Shown here: positions 15,168 to 26,293 of the stretch, piece by piece
Position numbering within the stretch: position 1 is the stretch's first letter
Layout: each line of letters starts with the position of its first letter
Assembly: GCF_028728065.1 (NCBI RefSeq)
Contig: NZ_CP117811.1
Span: forward strand, 2,418,001 to 2,482,000
Length of the DNA: 64,000 nucleotides
Reading direction: 5' to 3'
From: Lentisphaera profundi
GTDB taxonomy: Bacteria > Verrucomicrobiota > Lentisphaeria > Lentisphaerales > Lentisphaeraceae
Translations under genes and position numbers: made by a program
Notes under the pieces: generated by a model
The model's input: the letters and a program-made list of their open reading frames with translations, nothing else
What the model was told of the DNA's origin: nothing
Databases searched by the model: none

Positions 15168-16670
15168 CTACACTGTACGATAGTTTGGCGCGTCTTTCAC
15201 CATTTGAATGTCATGTGGATGAGCCTCGCGCAATCCAGAGGGCGTTACTCGGTATAAAATCCCTTTGCTCTGTAACTCTGGGACTGTCTTCGAACCGCAA
15301 TAACCTAGCGAGAATTTTAAACTTCCTGCAAATTGATGTAGAACACTTCCTGCTGTGCCCCTATATGGAACACGGCCTTCTACTCCCTGAGGAATCAACT
15401 GACTAGAATCTTCTACATCACCCTGAGAATAGCGTTCACGACTTCCTTTTCCACTTTTCATCGCTTCTAAACTACCCATACCGCGATACACCACAAATCT
15501 ACGACCTTGCATCATGATTTTTTCACCAGGGCTCTCTTCCGTAGCCGCCAATAAACCTCCCATCATAACACTGCTCGCACCAGCTGCAATCGCTTTTGGC
15601 ACATCACCTGATTGCTTAATTCCGCCATCCGCAATGATCGGCACATCAGAGGACACTGCTCTAGAAGCTGCATGTATTGCCGATATTTGTGGAATCCCTA
15701 CTCCGCAAACAATTCGTGTCGTACAAATAGAACCCGGACCGATACCAACTTTTATCGCATCTGCACCTGCATCTGCCAATGCTTTTGCACCGACTGCCGT
15801 ACCTACGTTACCTGCAACCACATCTACCGAGCTAGCCATACCTGCTTTGAGCTCTTTCACTGTCTCAACCACGCCTTTTGAATGACCATGAGCTGTGTCA
15901 ATAACAATCGCGTCAACACCGGCATTGATCAATGCTTCAGCACGATCAAAATCATATGGACTAATTGCAGCAGCGCAACGCAACTGATACTTTGAATCTA
16001 GATTTTCGAGCTTCGAAGTTCCTGTTATCAACGCATTCACGTCGTGAAAACTATACAGGCCTGCCAATTCTCCGTTCTTACACAAAAGAGGCAACTTACC
16101 TATTTTCTTATCAATCATGATCTTATAGGCATCTTCTAGAGTGGTGCCTTCTTTAGCAGTCAAGATAGCACTCGTCATGATATCTTTTAATTTAAGTCTA
16201 CGATCATTACAAAACTTCAAATCTTTAGCCGTTAAAATCCCTGCAACTCTGCCAGCTGCATCAACTATAGGAAAACCCGAAAAAGGCAAATGCTTATCTT
16301 CTTTGTAATTTAACAACTCTTCTACAGTTTGAGTTTCCAAGAAACTTACAGGCTCTTGTATCAAGCCATTTGAATGTAATTTGACTTTTTTAACTGCCTC
16401 CGCATGCAGAGCGATATCCATGTTTTTATGAATAACACCAATGCCACCTAGGCGGGCCATTGCTATAGCCATAGAAGATCCTGTTACCGTATCCATCGCA
16501 GCACTGACAAATGGTATATTCAAATCAATATTACGACTAAACTTGGACTTAGTAAGTGTGTCTTCAGGAAGGAAATCGGCATACTGCGTAACTAAGGTTA
16601 CGTCATCAAAAGTCAACCCTTGCAATTTTGTCAACTGCATCAGTTCGTCAACACTTTTGTTTACTATCAT
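15168..16670 (-). CDS. guaB: Inosine-5'-monophosphate dehydrogenase
   Basis: Converts IMP to XMP with NAD+, the committed step of GMP synthesis, in the cytoplasm. All family landmarks are present over 500 residues (usual 480-510): an N-terminal barrel part with LTFDDVTL, two CBS domains (about residues 100-230), the active-site loop GPGSICTTR with the catalytic Cys near residue 316, IADGGI, MMGGLLA and the flap segment [10 protein letters not shown]. It is read away from glgB and leads into floA. Confidence 0.97.
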   Translation of the reverse strand: MIVNKSVDELMQLTKLQGLTFDDVTLVTQYADFLPEDTLTKSKFSRNIDLNIPFVSAAMDTVTGSSMAIAMARLGGIGVIHKNMDIALHAEAVKKVKLHSNGLIQEPVSFLETQTVEELLNYKEDKHLPFSGFPIVDAAGRVAGILTAKDLKFCNDRRLKLKDIMTSAILTAKEGTTLEDAYKIMIDKKIGKLPLLCKNGELAGLYSFHDVNALITGTSKLENLDSKYQLRCAAAISPYDFDRAEALINAGVDAIVIDTAHGHSKGVVETVKELKAGMASSVDVVAGNVGTAVGAKALADAGADAIKVGIGPGSICTTRIVCGVGIPQISAIHAASRAVSSDVPIIADGGIKQSGDVPKAIAAGASSVMMGGLLAATEESPGEKIMMQGRRFVVYRGMGSLEAMKSGKGSRERYSQGDVEDSSQLIPQGVEGRVPYRGTAGSVLHQFAGSLKFSLGYCGSKTVPELQSKGILYRVTPSGLREAHPHDIQMVKDAPNYRTV

Positions 16671-16871
16671 TTTTGGACCTTACAATTTAAAATTTTCACT
16701 ATTAGGTCTACCAAAAATACATGAGCATTTCAATCATGCAAGCTCTTTAATCGCTGTTTTAAAAAATCAAAAACACTGACACAATCTTAAAAGCTCTATG
16801 TTTGTATACTAACAATCTCAATCTATACTTTATACGTATATATTAGGAGCCATAACACAATCGAGGACCAC

Positions 16872-19031
16872 ATGATTTCCCCTGAACAACAACGTGCCAT
16901 CTGCGAATTAAACCACGAAAACCCACATAACTATCTAGGCCTTCATAAGATTGATGAAAAATGGATCGTACGTAATTACGAACCCTTTGCTGAACAAGTT
17001 AATATAAGTATCGATAGTAAAACCTACCCCAGCACACGGCATGAGAGTGGCTTCTTCATTACCGAATTAGATAAAGAACCTAAGAAGAATTACAAAGTAC
17101 AAATCAAGTACCCGGACTCGACCTTAAGTAAATACGACCCCTACTCCTTCCTTCCCAGCCTAGGAGAACTAGACATCCACCTAATGCACGAAGGCAATCA
17201 CCTTGAACTCTATAAAGTCCTCGGCAGTCAATCCTTTAGATCTAATGATATCGACGGCATAAGCTTCAAAGTCTGGGCACCAGAAGCGCAAGGAGTTTCA
17301 CTAATCGGCAATTTCAATGGCTGGAACAAAGCTATAAATCCCATGAGAAAACTTATGGGGAGCAATGGAATCTGGGAAATATTCATGCCCGAAATGGCCC
17401 TAGGCGAATACTACAAATTTGCGATCAAAACCAAAGATGGTGATATAGTAGAAAAACAAGACCCCCTCGGCAAATTCTGCGAACTTCGCCCAGGCACGGC
17501 TAGCGTCGTCTGGGATAATAGTGAGATCACATGGTCTGATGACAAATGGATGTCACAACGAGCAAATACTGACCCACTAAAAGCACCTCTTTCAATTTAT
17601 GAAATACACCTTGGCTCCTGGAATCACCCCGAACTTAAGCGCGATGGGGAATTTGCAAACTACAGAGACCTAGCGCATACTTTGGGTGAATACATCAAAG
17701 AAATGGGCTACACGCACATTGAGCTTCTGCCTATCACTGAATTTCCATACGATCCCTCATGGGGCTATCAAGCAACAGGCTACTTTGCTCCAAGCTCTAG
17801 ATTTGGTACCCCTGCAGATTTTGCCTACTTCATAAACCACCTACATGAACTTGAAATCGGCGTCTTAATCGACTGGGTTCCTGCCCATTTCCCCACAGAT
17901 CGCCATGCCCTGGGAAAATTTGACGGCAGCTCACTCTACGAACACGATAATCCTGACGAAGGCTATCACCCCGATTGGAAGACCTTTATATTTAACTTTG
18001 GAAGAACAGAGGTCTCTAACTTCTTAATATCTTCAGCCCTGTACTGGCTCAAAGAATTCCACATCGACGGGCTAAGAGTTGATGCCGTTGCATCCATGCT
18101 TTATCGTGACTACTCTCGCAACGAAGGAGAATGGCGCACAAACAAAGATGGCGGCCGAGAAAACTACGAAGCCATTGAATTCTTGCAGCGATTAAATACC
18201 CTCGCTCACGAAACATGCCCTGGCACAATGGTTATTGCTGAAGAGTCAACCGCATTTCCAAAAGTCTCCAGACCTACCTACGACAATGGCCTCGGCTTCA
18301 CAATGAAATGGAATATGGGCTGGATGCATGACACCTTAGAATATTTTTCCACTGAACCCGTACACCGTAAACACCACCAAAACCAACTAACTTTCTCACT
18401 TGTTTACGCCTTCAACGAAAATTTTGTTCTACCCCTCAGCCATGATGAAGTTGTCCACGGAAAAGGATCCTTAATCAACAAAATGCCTGGGGATATCTGG
18501 CAAAAATTTGCCAACCTAAGATGCCTATATGCCTATATGTATGCTCACCCGGGTAAAAAAATCATCTTCATGGGATGCGAACTTGCACAATGGAGCGAAT
18601 GGAGCGAAGCAAAAAGCTTAGATTGGGCGACACTAAACAACGACAACCACAAAGGTATGCAAGAATTCAGTAAAAGTCTTAACCATATCTATAAGCAAGA
18701 AAACTGCTTCTGGGAAAATGATTTTAGCCACGAAGGCTTTGAATGGGTTGATGCACAAGATAATGAACAAAGCGTACTGTCGTTCCTAAGGAAAAACAAT
18801 GCTAAGGAAAGCATCCTATGCGTAATGAACCTAACCCCTGTCCCTAGAGACTCATACATCATAGGCGTCCCAACAGCGGGCAACTACCAGATCCTCCTAA
18901 ACTCTGACGACGGCTCTTTCGGAGGCAGTAACTACTCCCCTAACAAATCCTATCATTCAAGCCCTATCACTGCACACAACAATAGCAACAGTATTTGCGT
19001 AGATCTGCCCCCCTATCCGTACTGTACCTAA
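16872..19031 (+). CDS. glgB: 1,4-alpha-glucan branching enzyme
   Basis: Makes the alpha-1,6 branches of glycogen. The 719-residue protein has the GlgB plan: N-terminal carbohydrate-binding modules, GH13 barrel and beta-rich end. Catalytic residues align one position off the E. coli numbering: Asp404 in DGLRVDAV, Glu457 in VIAEES, Asp525 in SHDEVVHGKGS. A GAGGA site lies 7 bases before the ATG. It is divergent from guaB across 200 bp and only 13 bases ahead of the AsmA-like gene, so the two are probably co-transcribed. No other glycogen gene is nearby. Confidence 0.97.
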   Translation: MISPEQQRAICELNHENPHNYLGLHKIDEKWIVRNYEPFAEQVNISIDSKTYPSTRHESGFFITELDKEPKKNYKVQIKYPDSTLSKYDPYSFLPSLGELDIHLMHEGNHLELYKVLGSQSFRSNDIDGISFKVWAPEAQGVSLIGNFNGWNKAINPMRKLMGSNGIWEIFMPEMALGEYYKFAIKTKDGDIVEKQDPLGKFCELRPGTASVVWDNSEITWSDDKWMSQRANTDPLKAPLSIYEIHLGSWNHPELKRDGEFANYRDLAHTLGEYIKEMGYTHIELLPITEFPYDPSWGYQATGYFAPSSRFGTPADFAYFINHLHELEIGVLIDWVPAHFPTDRHALGKFDGSSLYEHDNPDEGYHPDWKTFIFNFGRTEVSNFLISSALYWLKEFHIDGLRVDAVASMLYRDYSRNEGEWRTNKDGGRENYEAIEFLQRLNTLAHETCPGTMVIAEESTAFPKVSRPTYDNGLGFTMKWNMGWMHDTLEYFSTEPVHRKHHQNQLTFSLVYAFNENFVLPLSHDEVVHGKGSLINKMPGDIWQKFANLRCLYAYMYAHPGKKIIFMGCELAQWSEWSEAKSLDWATLNNDNHKGMQEFSKSLNHIYKQENCFWENDFSHEGFEWVDAQDNEQSVLSFLRKNNAKESILCVMNLTPVPRDSYIIGVPTAGNYQILLNSDDGSFGGSNYSPNKSYHSSPITAHNNSNSICVDLPPYPYCT

Positions 19032-19044
19032 AAAGTGATAATTA

Positions 19045-21552
19045 ATGCTTTTAAAAATTTGGCATATTTTTCGAGGGATATTTTCATTAACAGGGATGAC
19101 TCTTTGCGTTCTAATCCTTATCTTAGAAATCAAAGGTCTCCCTGAAAATATCATTCTAGGGCTACGTCAGCGACTCGACACAAGTCAATTAAAATATACC
19201 ATAGAAAAAGTCCATCTAGGCCCTATCAGTGGCCTAAAAGTCCACAAACTCAGCATTCAAGACCACAAACAAAACGAAGTACTTTACCAAGCAGATGAAA
19301 TACAAGTTTCATTCGACCTATCCGACCTCAGCCAAGGGACTTTCACCCCAGAATCTCTCGTTATTCAAAATGCAAACTTCAACATAAATCTAAAAAATAA
19401 ATCACAAGAAGAGTACCTCAAACTTAATAATATGAACTTGAACGCTAAGTTCGTGAACTCAAGTAATATTCAAATTAAAAGCTTTAAATGCAACACCAAA
19501 AACCTAAAACTCACCCTCCAAGGCGACCTCGCTAATCTCAAATCGAAAAAGAAAGACTCCAAAGATCCAACTATATCCCTCCCTAGCGCGCAAGAGCTCA
19601 ATGAACTCATTCCCGAGCACATAAAAGAGGCGATTATCAATATTAATGACGTAGCAGATCTCTTAAACATTACTGATAAAACAGATGTTAACATACACTT
19701 CTACTATGATTCTCTAACTCCAAAGATGAGCACCGCCCAGATAGATTTTTCTCTACCTGAATTCCTGTACTTAGGCAACCTCATCAAAAGCACTAAAGTC
19801 AGCCTTGAACTCAAGAAAAACATTATCACCATTACTCAGTTTGAAATCAAAGCTGACGAGAAGGAGCTTATCTCTGGTCAACTCGAGTACAGTCTCAAAG
19901 ACAAAACACTTAACGGTCAACTCACCGGTCAACTATTCCCATTGAAGTACCTAAAATTATTTGCACCAAACACCCTTCCGCACATCGATTTTCTCAAGTT
20001 CACTGACACGCCCCCACATATCGATATTTTCTTTAACTCTAATAACGTAACAGACCCAAAGAGCTGGGATATCAAGGGCGATTTACGAGCGTCTAATTTT
20101 AAAGTACAGGGATTATACGTTGACTTAATTGAGGGTCCTATAAAATTCAAAAACCTGAACTTTCAATCCGACACGCTTAAATTCTCAGGCCCCCAAATAA
20201 ACGGAAAGGTTCAAGTACGATTCGATTTCACCAATAACAAAGTCTCTCTTTATGCCGATGCCTCCGGCGATCCTCGCCACATAAGCCATTTTATCTTTAG
20301 CGATAACGGTCGAAAAAACTACCTTAACGTATGGGATAGATTCTCCTGGGGAAGAACTGCCATACCTACATGGTCTGGATATTTTGACTATCGCTACGAC
20401 CCTATTAGAGATCAAGACTTAATGACTTTCGATGGATCCTTTCAAGCCGATGGCGCATCAATCAATGGCGTCAATACACAAAAATTCTCCGCCAACATCT
20501 ACATGCAATTCCCTGAACAAGTACTCGTCCATAACATACAAGCGGACACTACTGACACCCACGCACGAGGAAACCTAGGCTTCAAAAACCTTACCGGTGA
20601 CACCACTATTGATTATCAATTCTATTCAACACTATCAATCCCCCAAACTCTTCGCATTGCTAACCACGACTGGAAAGATCTATTAAATGCCCTTGAACTA
20701 CCAAACAAAAGCTACGCCCGCATAACCGGCCACGTAAACCTAGAAGACCCACTCAACGCTCGTAGCGAAGCCTATATTGAACTTCCTGAATTCTCATTTA
20801 GCGACCTTAAGCTTGACAATCCATTAATCACTTTCAATATGCGTGATCAGAAAATTATGGTGGCATCCCGCAAGGCTAAATTTTACTCCGGGGATTTACA
20901 TTTCATCTATCAAGACAACCTGAAACTCAACCAGCAAGCACTTAAGCTCACTGCATCGGACGTAGACTTAGCAGGAATTATATCAGAACTCCAAAAAGAT
21001 TCTTTAAACACCGCCGCTGGTCGCGTCAACTTCGGTGCTGATCTCAACCTCAAGAGTCACAAAGGAAAAATCCATAGCATTTTAGGCGAAGGATTTATCC
21101 ATATTCATGACGGCTTATTCTTAGAAATACCCTTTCTATCGACTTTTTTTAATAGACTTGAATCCATACTACCCTTTGTATCGGCTGCACAAGTCAAAGA
21201 ACTCTCAGCACAACTCAAATTCTTTGATCAACAAGTCAATATCGATAACTTCTTTAGCGATGGCAAACTCGTTGCTCTATCAGGGGATGGATGGTTTGAC
21301 TGGGGCCAAACGATGTATTCATTCAATATAAATACACATTATTTGAAAGATATCCTTACATTGCCTAAACCACTCAATGTGGATATCCTTAAAACCTTAT
21401 TCAGTCCTCTTTCCGTATTAATGAAAGCGGAAGTCCGAGGCAATAAAGACGACTATGAATGGACCATCAACAGCATGAGCAACCTTAAAAAATCCATTAA
21501 CCGCACACCCTCCCGACTGTTAAACATCTTCAAGACAGACCCAGAAAGGTGA
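19045..21552 (+). CDS. AsmA/YhdP-like large envelope protein
   Basis: Protein of 835 residues with one N-terminal membrane anchor (about residues 10-28) followed by a very long repetitive beta-strand region of the AsmA/TamB/YhdP type. The C-terminal part (GRVNFGADLNLKSHKG, IHIHDGLFLEIPFLSTFF, LSGDGWFDWG) resembles the AsmA C-terminal domain. Relatives form periplasm-spanning grooves thought to carry phospholipids to the outer membrane. This fits a diderm envelope but is inferred from overall shape. It follows glgB by 13 bases without an evident functional link. Confidence 0.65.
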   Translation: MLLKIWHIFRGIFSLTGMTLCVLILILEIKGLPENIILGLRQRLDTSQLKYTIEKVHLGPISGLKVHKLSIQDHKQNEVLYQADEIQVSFDLSDLSQGTFTPESLVIQNANFNINLKNKSQEEYLKLNNMNLNAKFVNSSNIQIKSFKCNTKNLKLTLQGDLANLKSKKKDSKDPTISLPSAQELNELIPEHIKEAIININDVADLLNITDKTDVNIHFYYDSLTPKMSTAQIDFSLPEFLYLGNLIKSTKVSLELKKNIITITQFEIKADEKELISGQLEYSLKDKTLNGQLTGQLFPLKYLKLFAPNTLPHIDFLKFTDTPPHIDIFFNSNNVTDPKSWDIKGDLRASNFKVQGLYVDLIEGPIKFKNLNFQSDTLKFSGPQINGKVQVRFDFTNNKVSLYADASGDPRHISHFIFSDNGRKNYLNVWDRFSWGRTAIPTWSGYFDYRYDPIRDQDLMTFDGSFQADGASINGVNTQKFSANIYMQFPEQVLVHNIQADTTDTHARGNLGFKNLTGDTTIDYQFYSTLSIPQTLRIANHDWKDLLNALELPNKSYARITGHVNLEDPLNARSEAYIELPEFSFSDLKLDNPLITFNMRDQKIMVASRKAKFYSGDLHFIYQDNLKLNQQALKLTASDVDLAGIISELQKDSLNTAAGRVNFGADLNLKSHKGKIHSILGEGFIHIHDGLFLEIPFLSTFFNRLESILPFVSAAQVKELSAQLKFFDQQVNIDNFFSDGKLVALSGDGWFDWGQTMYSFNINTHYLKDILTLPKPLNVDILKTLFSPLSVLMKAEVRGNKDDYEWTINSMSNLKKSINRTPSRLLNIFKTDPER

Positions 21553-21703
21553 AAAACTTTTAGTACTAGAAGATTTCATCCTCAAGCACTTACCGTCTAT
21601 GGAAAAGTACAAATCAAGCGAGATATCTCACCCCGTAAAGCGAAGACTAGGCTAAGCGAGTGTGATTTCCCTGAGAAGCCTCATTTAAACTAATCTGTAG
21701 AAA

Positions 21704-22225
21704 CTAACTATCCTTCTTTTTTAACATCGCTTGACGCTGAGCTTTAAGCTCTTTTTCAGCTTTTGCCTGAGCTTTCTTAGCAGCATTTCGCTTCGCTGTC
21801 TCAGCTTTTCTTTCTTCTCTTCTTTTCAGAATTTCAGCCTTATGCTCAGCTTCCACTTCAGCTTGAAGTCTCTTCTTCTCTTCCAATTCAGCTCTCTTCT
21901 CTTCGTCTTTAACCTTTTGGCGGCGCTGAAAGTCAACATCTTCTTTCAAAATAATAGGCTCGCCATTCACAGCGTCAAACTCCGTAAGAGTTTGTTCAAC
22001 CTTATCATTGGGAGCGTAGTCCAATGGAGTTAAACCCTTTTTATCTCTTACATTAACATCCGCACCACTAGCAACTAAAATCCTTATGATCTGCAAATTC
22101 AAAGCATAATGTAGTGCAACTTTGCCATGTAAATCTTTTTGATTTACTTCAAAATTAGGATCCTGTAAAGCCCTATAGATATCTGCAAGCTTCTCATCTT
22201 TAACGAGTCTAAAAAAATCAATCAT
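21704..22225 (-). CDS. Ankyrin-repeat protein with charged coiled-coil tail
   Basis: Cytoplasmic protein of 173 residues. The first 85 residues hold about two ankyrin repeats (NQKDLHGKVALHYAL and VNVRDKKGLTPLDYA). From residue 105 to the end it is a continuous Lys/Glu/Ala/Arg-rich helix, probably a coiled coil. It has no signal peptide or membrane segment. It stands alone between the glgB unit and a divergent secreted-protein gene. The partner is unknown. Confidence 0.8.
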   Translation of the reverse strand: MIDFFRLVKDEKLADIYRALQDPNFEVNQKDLHGKVALHYALNLQIIRILVASGADVNVRDKKGLTPLDYAPNDKVEQTLTEFDAVNGEPIILKEDVDFQRRQKVKDEEKRAELEEKKRLQAEVEAEHKAEILKRREERKAETAKRNAAKKAQAKAEKELKAQRQAMLKKKDS

Positions 22226-22398
22226 TCATCCATCCAATTTTTGGGTAATTATCTCTCATGTATAGAAAAAGTCTATAATCATAACATAATTCAAGAAAAT
22301 TTCAACATGATAAACTTGCAAGTCATATTTCCACTTGCTCAGTGGAATTTTAGCGGTATCCTAATGAAATTGAATTTAAAATCACTCCAAGGCTAAAC

Positions 22399-24081
22399 AT
22401 GAAAGTCACCTCCTTTAACAAGTTTTTTCTACTACTCTGCTCTCTCTCCTCTCTCTTAATGGCTCGATCGACTGAAGACCAACAAGTCTTATTAAAAAAC
22501 ACGGTTGCAGCCTACCCTGAATTCAAAGAAATCTTACCTACATCAAGCCTCAATAACGCTATTATTTCTTATGTCCCTGTAATCTCTAACAAAAAAGCAC
22601 ACGGCATAGACGTCATCCCTCAAAGCCCCCTTGACAAAAAAGACATCGCTCGCCTCAGAGATGTCCCGATAAACAACTCTTCTATATTGCTGGAACCCAA
22701 ATCTCTTCCCATAATCTTTGAGATGCTGACGCAAGCCATCGCCAACAAAGACAATATGCAAATAGGCTTCTGGACTGCATGCCTCAACAATAATATCGCT
22801 TTCTACAGTGACCTAAGTGCTCTTTCAGAAATAAACTATCTATCAAAATACATCCCCTCACTAGATCCCGATCTTAATAATGCCAAAGGTGAGGCCATCT
22901 CAATGCGAGGATCTGCAACAACTTCTTTCAGCGAGGCCATGAAAGATGAAAAGGCCTTCGCTTTTTACGAAAAATCTATGAAAGATTTCACTCCAAAAAT
23001 CATCACTAACAAGCCTGAATACATGACCTCATTCCTACTTCAAAGGCCTACATCTATTTTAAAGAACACACAATTGCATGCCAACAAGCTCGCGCTCAAC
23101 CTACAAAGAGCCGCTTTGACTGATGACAAAACGAGTTTTAACGGAAAACTTGCAGTAATCAAGTCATCTTCAGATAGTATCATGACGACCGCATCCATCC
23201 TCAGAACGTCAGTCGCATTCGCCAAAAACAAGATAAAATACAAAGCACCAAACAGCAAAGAAATTACTGACTTAATAAAGAAATCTGTACTTCCCATTCC
23301 CTTAGAAAAGAATATTTTTCTCCAGGAAATTTTTCAAAAACAAAGCGCTGATGGTGTCATTGGATTACTTATCGAGCCCCTTTCCACCACACAAGGATCA
23401 CTTCTTGGCAAGCCATCTACCATCCTAGCATCACAGGTCGGCTCTGCACTTATCAAAAAGAAAATTGAATACAGAATCCTTAACCTTGACTCAATACTCC
23501 GCACTAGTTTCCCCTCCGCTAAATCAATGCCAGTACTTATCATCCCATGCACGACCTACGCAGCTCGCTCTGGTTCGCATTTGCAAAGTGCACTAAACAA
23601 ACTCGTCTATGACTACCAAAAAAGCGGGGGTCGCATCATGTGGGTATCCTCTCACAGAGTCAACTTCCTTGGTGACATTTCACAAAATCTACAAAGTGCA
23701 CCTAAGGCTATTAACATAGATCCGGAAGAAGAAGAAAATGACGAAATTATTGTACATAAAGTACTTAACTCATCTCAAGAGGATAGTTTCATTGATATGA
23801 TACGCTCCCCCGCCCAATTCAACGAAGCGATTCCATTGGGTTATATTGTTAAAGAACAAGAGAATATACTTCCCTTAATTTCCTTTGACACCAATGATGA
23901 AATATTCACAATCGCTGCCATCAACAAAGACAAAAGCGCTCTATATTTCAATCCCATCATACTTTATCCAGCGGCAGTAGACACTGAAGTAACTGCTCTT
24001 ATCCCAGCAAAATTCCAAAGCAAACTCGAAGAAGCGTTCCTTTCGAGTGTCAGACTTTTACTGGACCCCAACACTCTCTAA
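22399..24081 (+). CDS. Secreted protein of unknown function
   Basis: I do not recognise this 560-residue protein. It starts with a signal peptide (LLLCSLSSLLMA-R). The region from about residue 315 to 450 (GVIGLLIEPLSTTQG, MPVLIIPCTTYAA, YQKSGGRIMWVSS) has the alternating strand-helix pattern of a class I glutamine-amidotransferase-like or beta-galactosidase-trimerisation-like fold. That resemblance is weak and no catalytic set is visible. Its stop overlaps the start of the next gene (TAATG), so the two are translated together and probably work together at the inner membrane. Confidence 0.55.
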   Translation: MKVTSFNKFFLLLCSLSSLLMARSTEDQQVLLKNTVAAYPEFKEILPTSSLNNAIISYVPVISNKKAHGIDVIPQSPLDKKDIARLRDVPINNSSILLEPKSLPIIFEMLTQAIANKDNMQIGFWTACLNNNIAFYSDLSALSEINYLSKYIPSLDPDLNNAKGEAISMRGSATTSFSEAMKDEKAFAFYEKSMKDFTPKIITNKPEYMTSFLLQRPTSILKNTQLHANKLALNLQRAALTDDKTSFNGKLAVIKSSSDSIMTTASILRTSVAFAKNKIKYKAPNSKEITDLIKKSVLPIPLEKNIFLQEIFQKQSADGVIGLLIEPLSTTQGSLLGKPSTILASQVGSALIKKKIEYRILNLDSILRTSFPSAKSMPVLIIPCTTYAARSGSHLQSALNKLVYDYQKSGGRIMWVSSHRVNFLGDISQNLQSAPKAINIDPEEEENDEIIVHKVLNSSQEDSFIDMIRSPAQFNEAIPLGYIVKEQENILPLISFDTNDEIFTIAAINKDKSALYFNPIILYPAAVDTEVTALIPAKFQSKLEEAFLSSVRLLLDPNTL

Positions 24082-24884
24082 TGCAGAAGATCACTAAGTT
24101 CTTCAAGTCATACACCCACTTTTACCAAAAAGAGCAACACCTACACGCCCTCTCAAAATGGCGCAATGGCTTGCTCTTTCTTTTGGTCTTATCTATTTAT
24201 TCCGCCATTTTACCCTGGTGGACTGCAAAAAAGAACTTTAATCACTTCTACTCAACACAGGTCGCCCCACTACTGATACAAGCTCCAGATTTATACATTA
24301 AAAATGATGAAATTTCGATAACAAATAAAATCGAAATAAAGTCTTCCGAAAGTGACAACACAATTATTTTAATAAACAAAGAACTTGACCTAGAGAGTAA
24401 TATCCCCATACAAATTAGCGAAGACAAGCTCGCCATCTTACACCCAGATTTTACTCAAATTCTTTACCTAAGCACATTTTCTCAACTAGAGAAAACCCAG
24501 CATTTCCTGACCGATTCAGAAGAAAGAGAGGAAATACCCTTAAAGGATTACCTGCAAAAAAATTCAGATTTCATTAGAAGCATCCAGATCCATCAATTCT
24601 TTGCTTCCGTACGCTCGCTGTTCTTTACCAATATCATTCAATGTGCCTTTTTAGCAGGCTTATTCTTTTTCCTGCACCGAAGAATTGTCCGAGCCCCCTT
24701 CATGGATTTTTTTAAAATCAGCATCCTTGCCTGCGTTCCATTTTCTCTCACCTTGGCACTTTTTCTTTTCTACGAAAACGTTTCTTTCTTTGCCACACTC
24801 ATCCCTACCATTCTGCATTTTATTTTCTTTTTTCGAGCTATCCCTTCTCTCATCGAATTCCAAGAAGGCAAAGCACTGAAATAA
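24081..24884 (+). CDS. DUF1189-like membrane protein
   Basis: Integral membrane protein of 267 residues with one N-terminal membrane segment (about 30-48), an extracytoplasmic part of about 130 residues, then three segments (about 190-260). This matches the DUF1189 family plan, and the opening KFFKSYTHFY is also in keeping with that family. The function of DUF1189 is unknown. It is translationally coupled to the secreted protein just upstream. The family call is made by eye and is moderate. Confidence 0.6.
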   Translation: MQKITKFFKSYTHFYQKEQHLHALSKWRNGLLFLLVLSIYSAILPWWTAKKNFNHFYSTQVAPLLIQAPDLYIKNDEISITNKIEIKSSESDNTIILINKELDLESNIPIQISEDKLAILHPDFTQILYLSTFSQLEKTQHFLTDSEEREEIPLKDYLQKNSDFIRSIQIHQFFASVRSLFFTNIIQCAFLAGLFFFLHRRIVRAPFMDFFKISILACVPFSLTLALFLFYENVSFFATLIPTILHFIFFFRAIPSLIEFQEGKALK

Positions 24885-24967
24885 CCCTCTCACGAATAAA
24901 GCATCTACTTGTATATTAAGGGCTTTAAGCTTAATTCAGAGAAATTATATTATCTAGGAGAATCACA

Positions 24968-26263
24968 ATGGCTATCTGGTCAACCTCAGCAAACGATGAA
25001 GGCTTCAACTCACGCCTGCATGAAATCTGCTTCAAAACCAACCTTGATTACGACAATAAACTACTTCCCTGGGATATCATTGCTCTGATTTCTCATGGAC
25101 GAATGCTCGAAAAATGCAAGCTCATTACTAGCGCCGACGCCAAACTCATTGAGATCCATTTACAGGAAATGAAAATTGAGGCACTCGAAGGCACGCTCAA
25201 AATGCTTCCCGAGATGGAGGATTGCCACTCCCTTATTGAAGACGAACTCATTAAGCGTGCTGGCGACGCTGGAAAACAACTCTACATGGCAAGAAGTCGC
25301 AATGACCAAGTCGTTTCGGCAACTAGGCTCTTTGGCAAAAATAAATTAATTGCAATTAAAGCCACTCTGAAAGATTTTATTGATGAGCTTTTAAAATTTG
25401 CCAAGAAATACGAAATTACACCCATGCCTGGCTACACTCACACACAACGTGCAATGCCTTCTTCTATCGGTCTATGGGCTTCATCTTTTGCCGAAATCCT
25501 CATTAACCAAAAAGAAACTATCGACGCAGCCATTTCACTTAACGACGTCAATGTTTTAGGTTCAGCTGCAGGCTACGGTACTGCCTTCCCTATTGACAGA
25601 GAATTTGTCACTCGAGACTTAGGCCTTGCCCGCACACAAGTGAACTCCCTTTCCTGCCAGCTTAGTAGAGGTCAAGTTGAATGCCAAACACTCCAAGCTC
25701 TATGGGGAACCATGTTTGTCATCAATAGACTTGCGAATGATATGGTCTGGATGACAAGTGCTGAATTCGATTTCTTCGATGTCAATAAATCCTGTACTAC
25801 TGGCTCTAGCATAATGCCCAATAAAAAGAATCTTGACCCCTGCGAAATCATTCGTAGCCGCTACCACCTCTTTACCGGTCAAATCAGCCAGGCTCAAGGC
25901 GTGATTTCAAATCTATTTTCTGGATACAATAGTGATTACCAAGAAACGAAAGGCGTCTTCATGGAAGGCCTAACCCTCGTAGAAGAATCACTAGAGGCCA
26001 TGGGCATCATCATCTCCAATACTGACATCAAAGAAGAGCGTTTATTGAGCTTTTTCTCAAAAGATATTTACGCTACTGACCTAGTTAATCGTCAGGTCTT
26101 AGCGGGTAAAACTTTCCGAGATGCCTATATTGAAGTTAAGCAATCTTTAGATTCAGTTGCCCTCGAAGATCCCTACGAAAACATCAAAGGAAAAACTCAC
26201 CTCGGAGCCCCAGGTAATCCCGGCGTGGATATCCTTATAGAACGCCTTTCAGATTTCATTTGA
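24968..26263 (+). CDS. argH: Argininosuccinate lyase
   Basis: Last step of arginine synthesis, argininosuccinate to arginine plus fumarate. The 431 residues include MARSRNDQV, GYTHTQRAMP and the signature loop GSSIMPNKKN, in which Asn replaces the usual Gln after MP. The protein is slightly shorter than the usual 455-470, mainly at the ends, and looks complete. AGGAG lies 7 bases before the ATG. It leads a tight five-gene run with eboA, eboB, the lptA-like gene and ttcA. Confidence 0.95.
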   Translation: MAIWSTSANDEGFNSRLHEICFKTNLDYDNKLLPWDIIALISHGRMLEKCKLITSADAKLIEIHLQEMKIEALEGTLKMLPEMEDCHSLIEDELIKRAGDAGKQLYMARSRNDQVVSATRLFGKNKLIAIKATLKDFIDELLKFAKKYEITPMPGYTHTQRAMPSSIGLWASSFAEILINQKETIDAAISLNDVNVLGSAAGYGTAFPIDREFVTRDLGLARTQVNSLSCQLSRGQVECQTLQALWGTMFVINRLANDMVWMTSAEFDFFDVNKSCTTGSSIMPNKKNLDPCEIIRSRYHLFTGQISQAQGVISNLFSGYNSDYQETKGVFMEGLTLVEESLEAMGIIISNTDIKEERLLSFFSKDIYATDLVNRQVLAGKTFRDAYIEVKQSLDSVALEDPYENIKGKTHLGAPGNPGVDILIERLSDFI

Positions 26264-26293
26264 AAAAACCTACTTTTTGAGCCATCTTAAACT

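Noticed and set aside
15514-15885. Long plus-strand frame opposite guaB
   Set aside because: It is antisense to the conserved IMP dehydrogenase core, has no family features and no ribosome binding site; it is a shadow frame.
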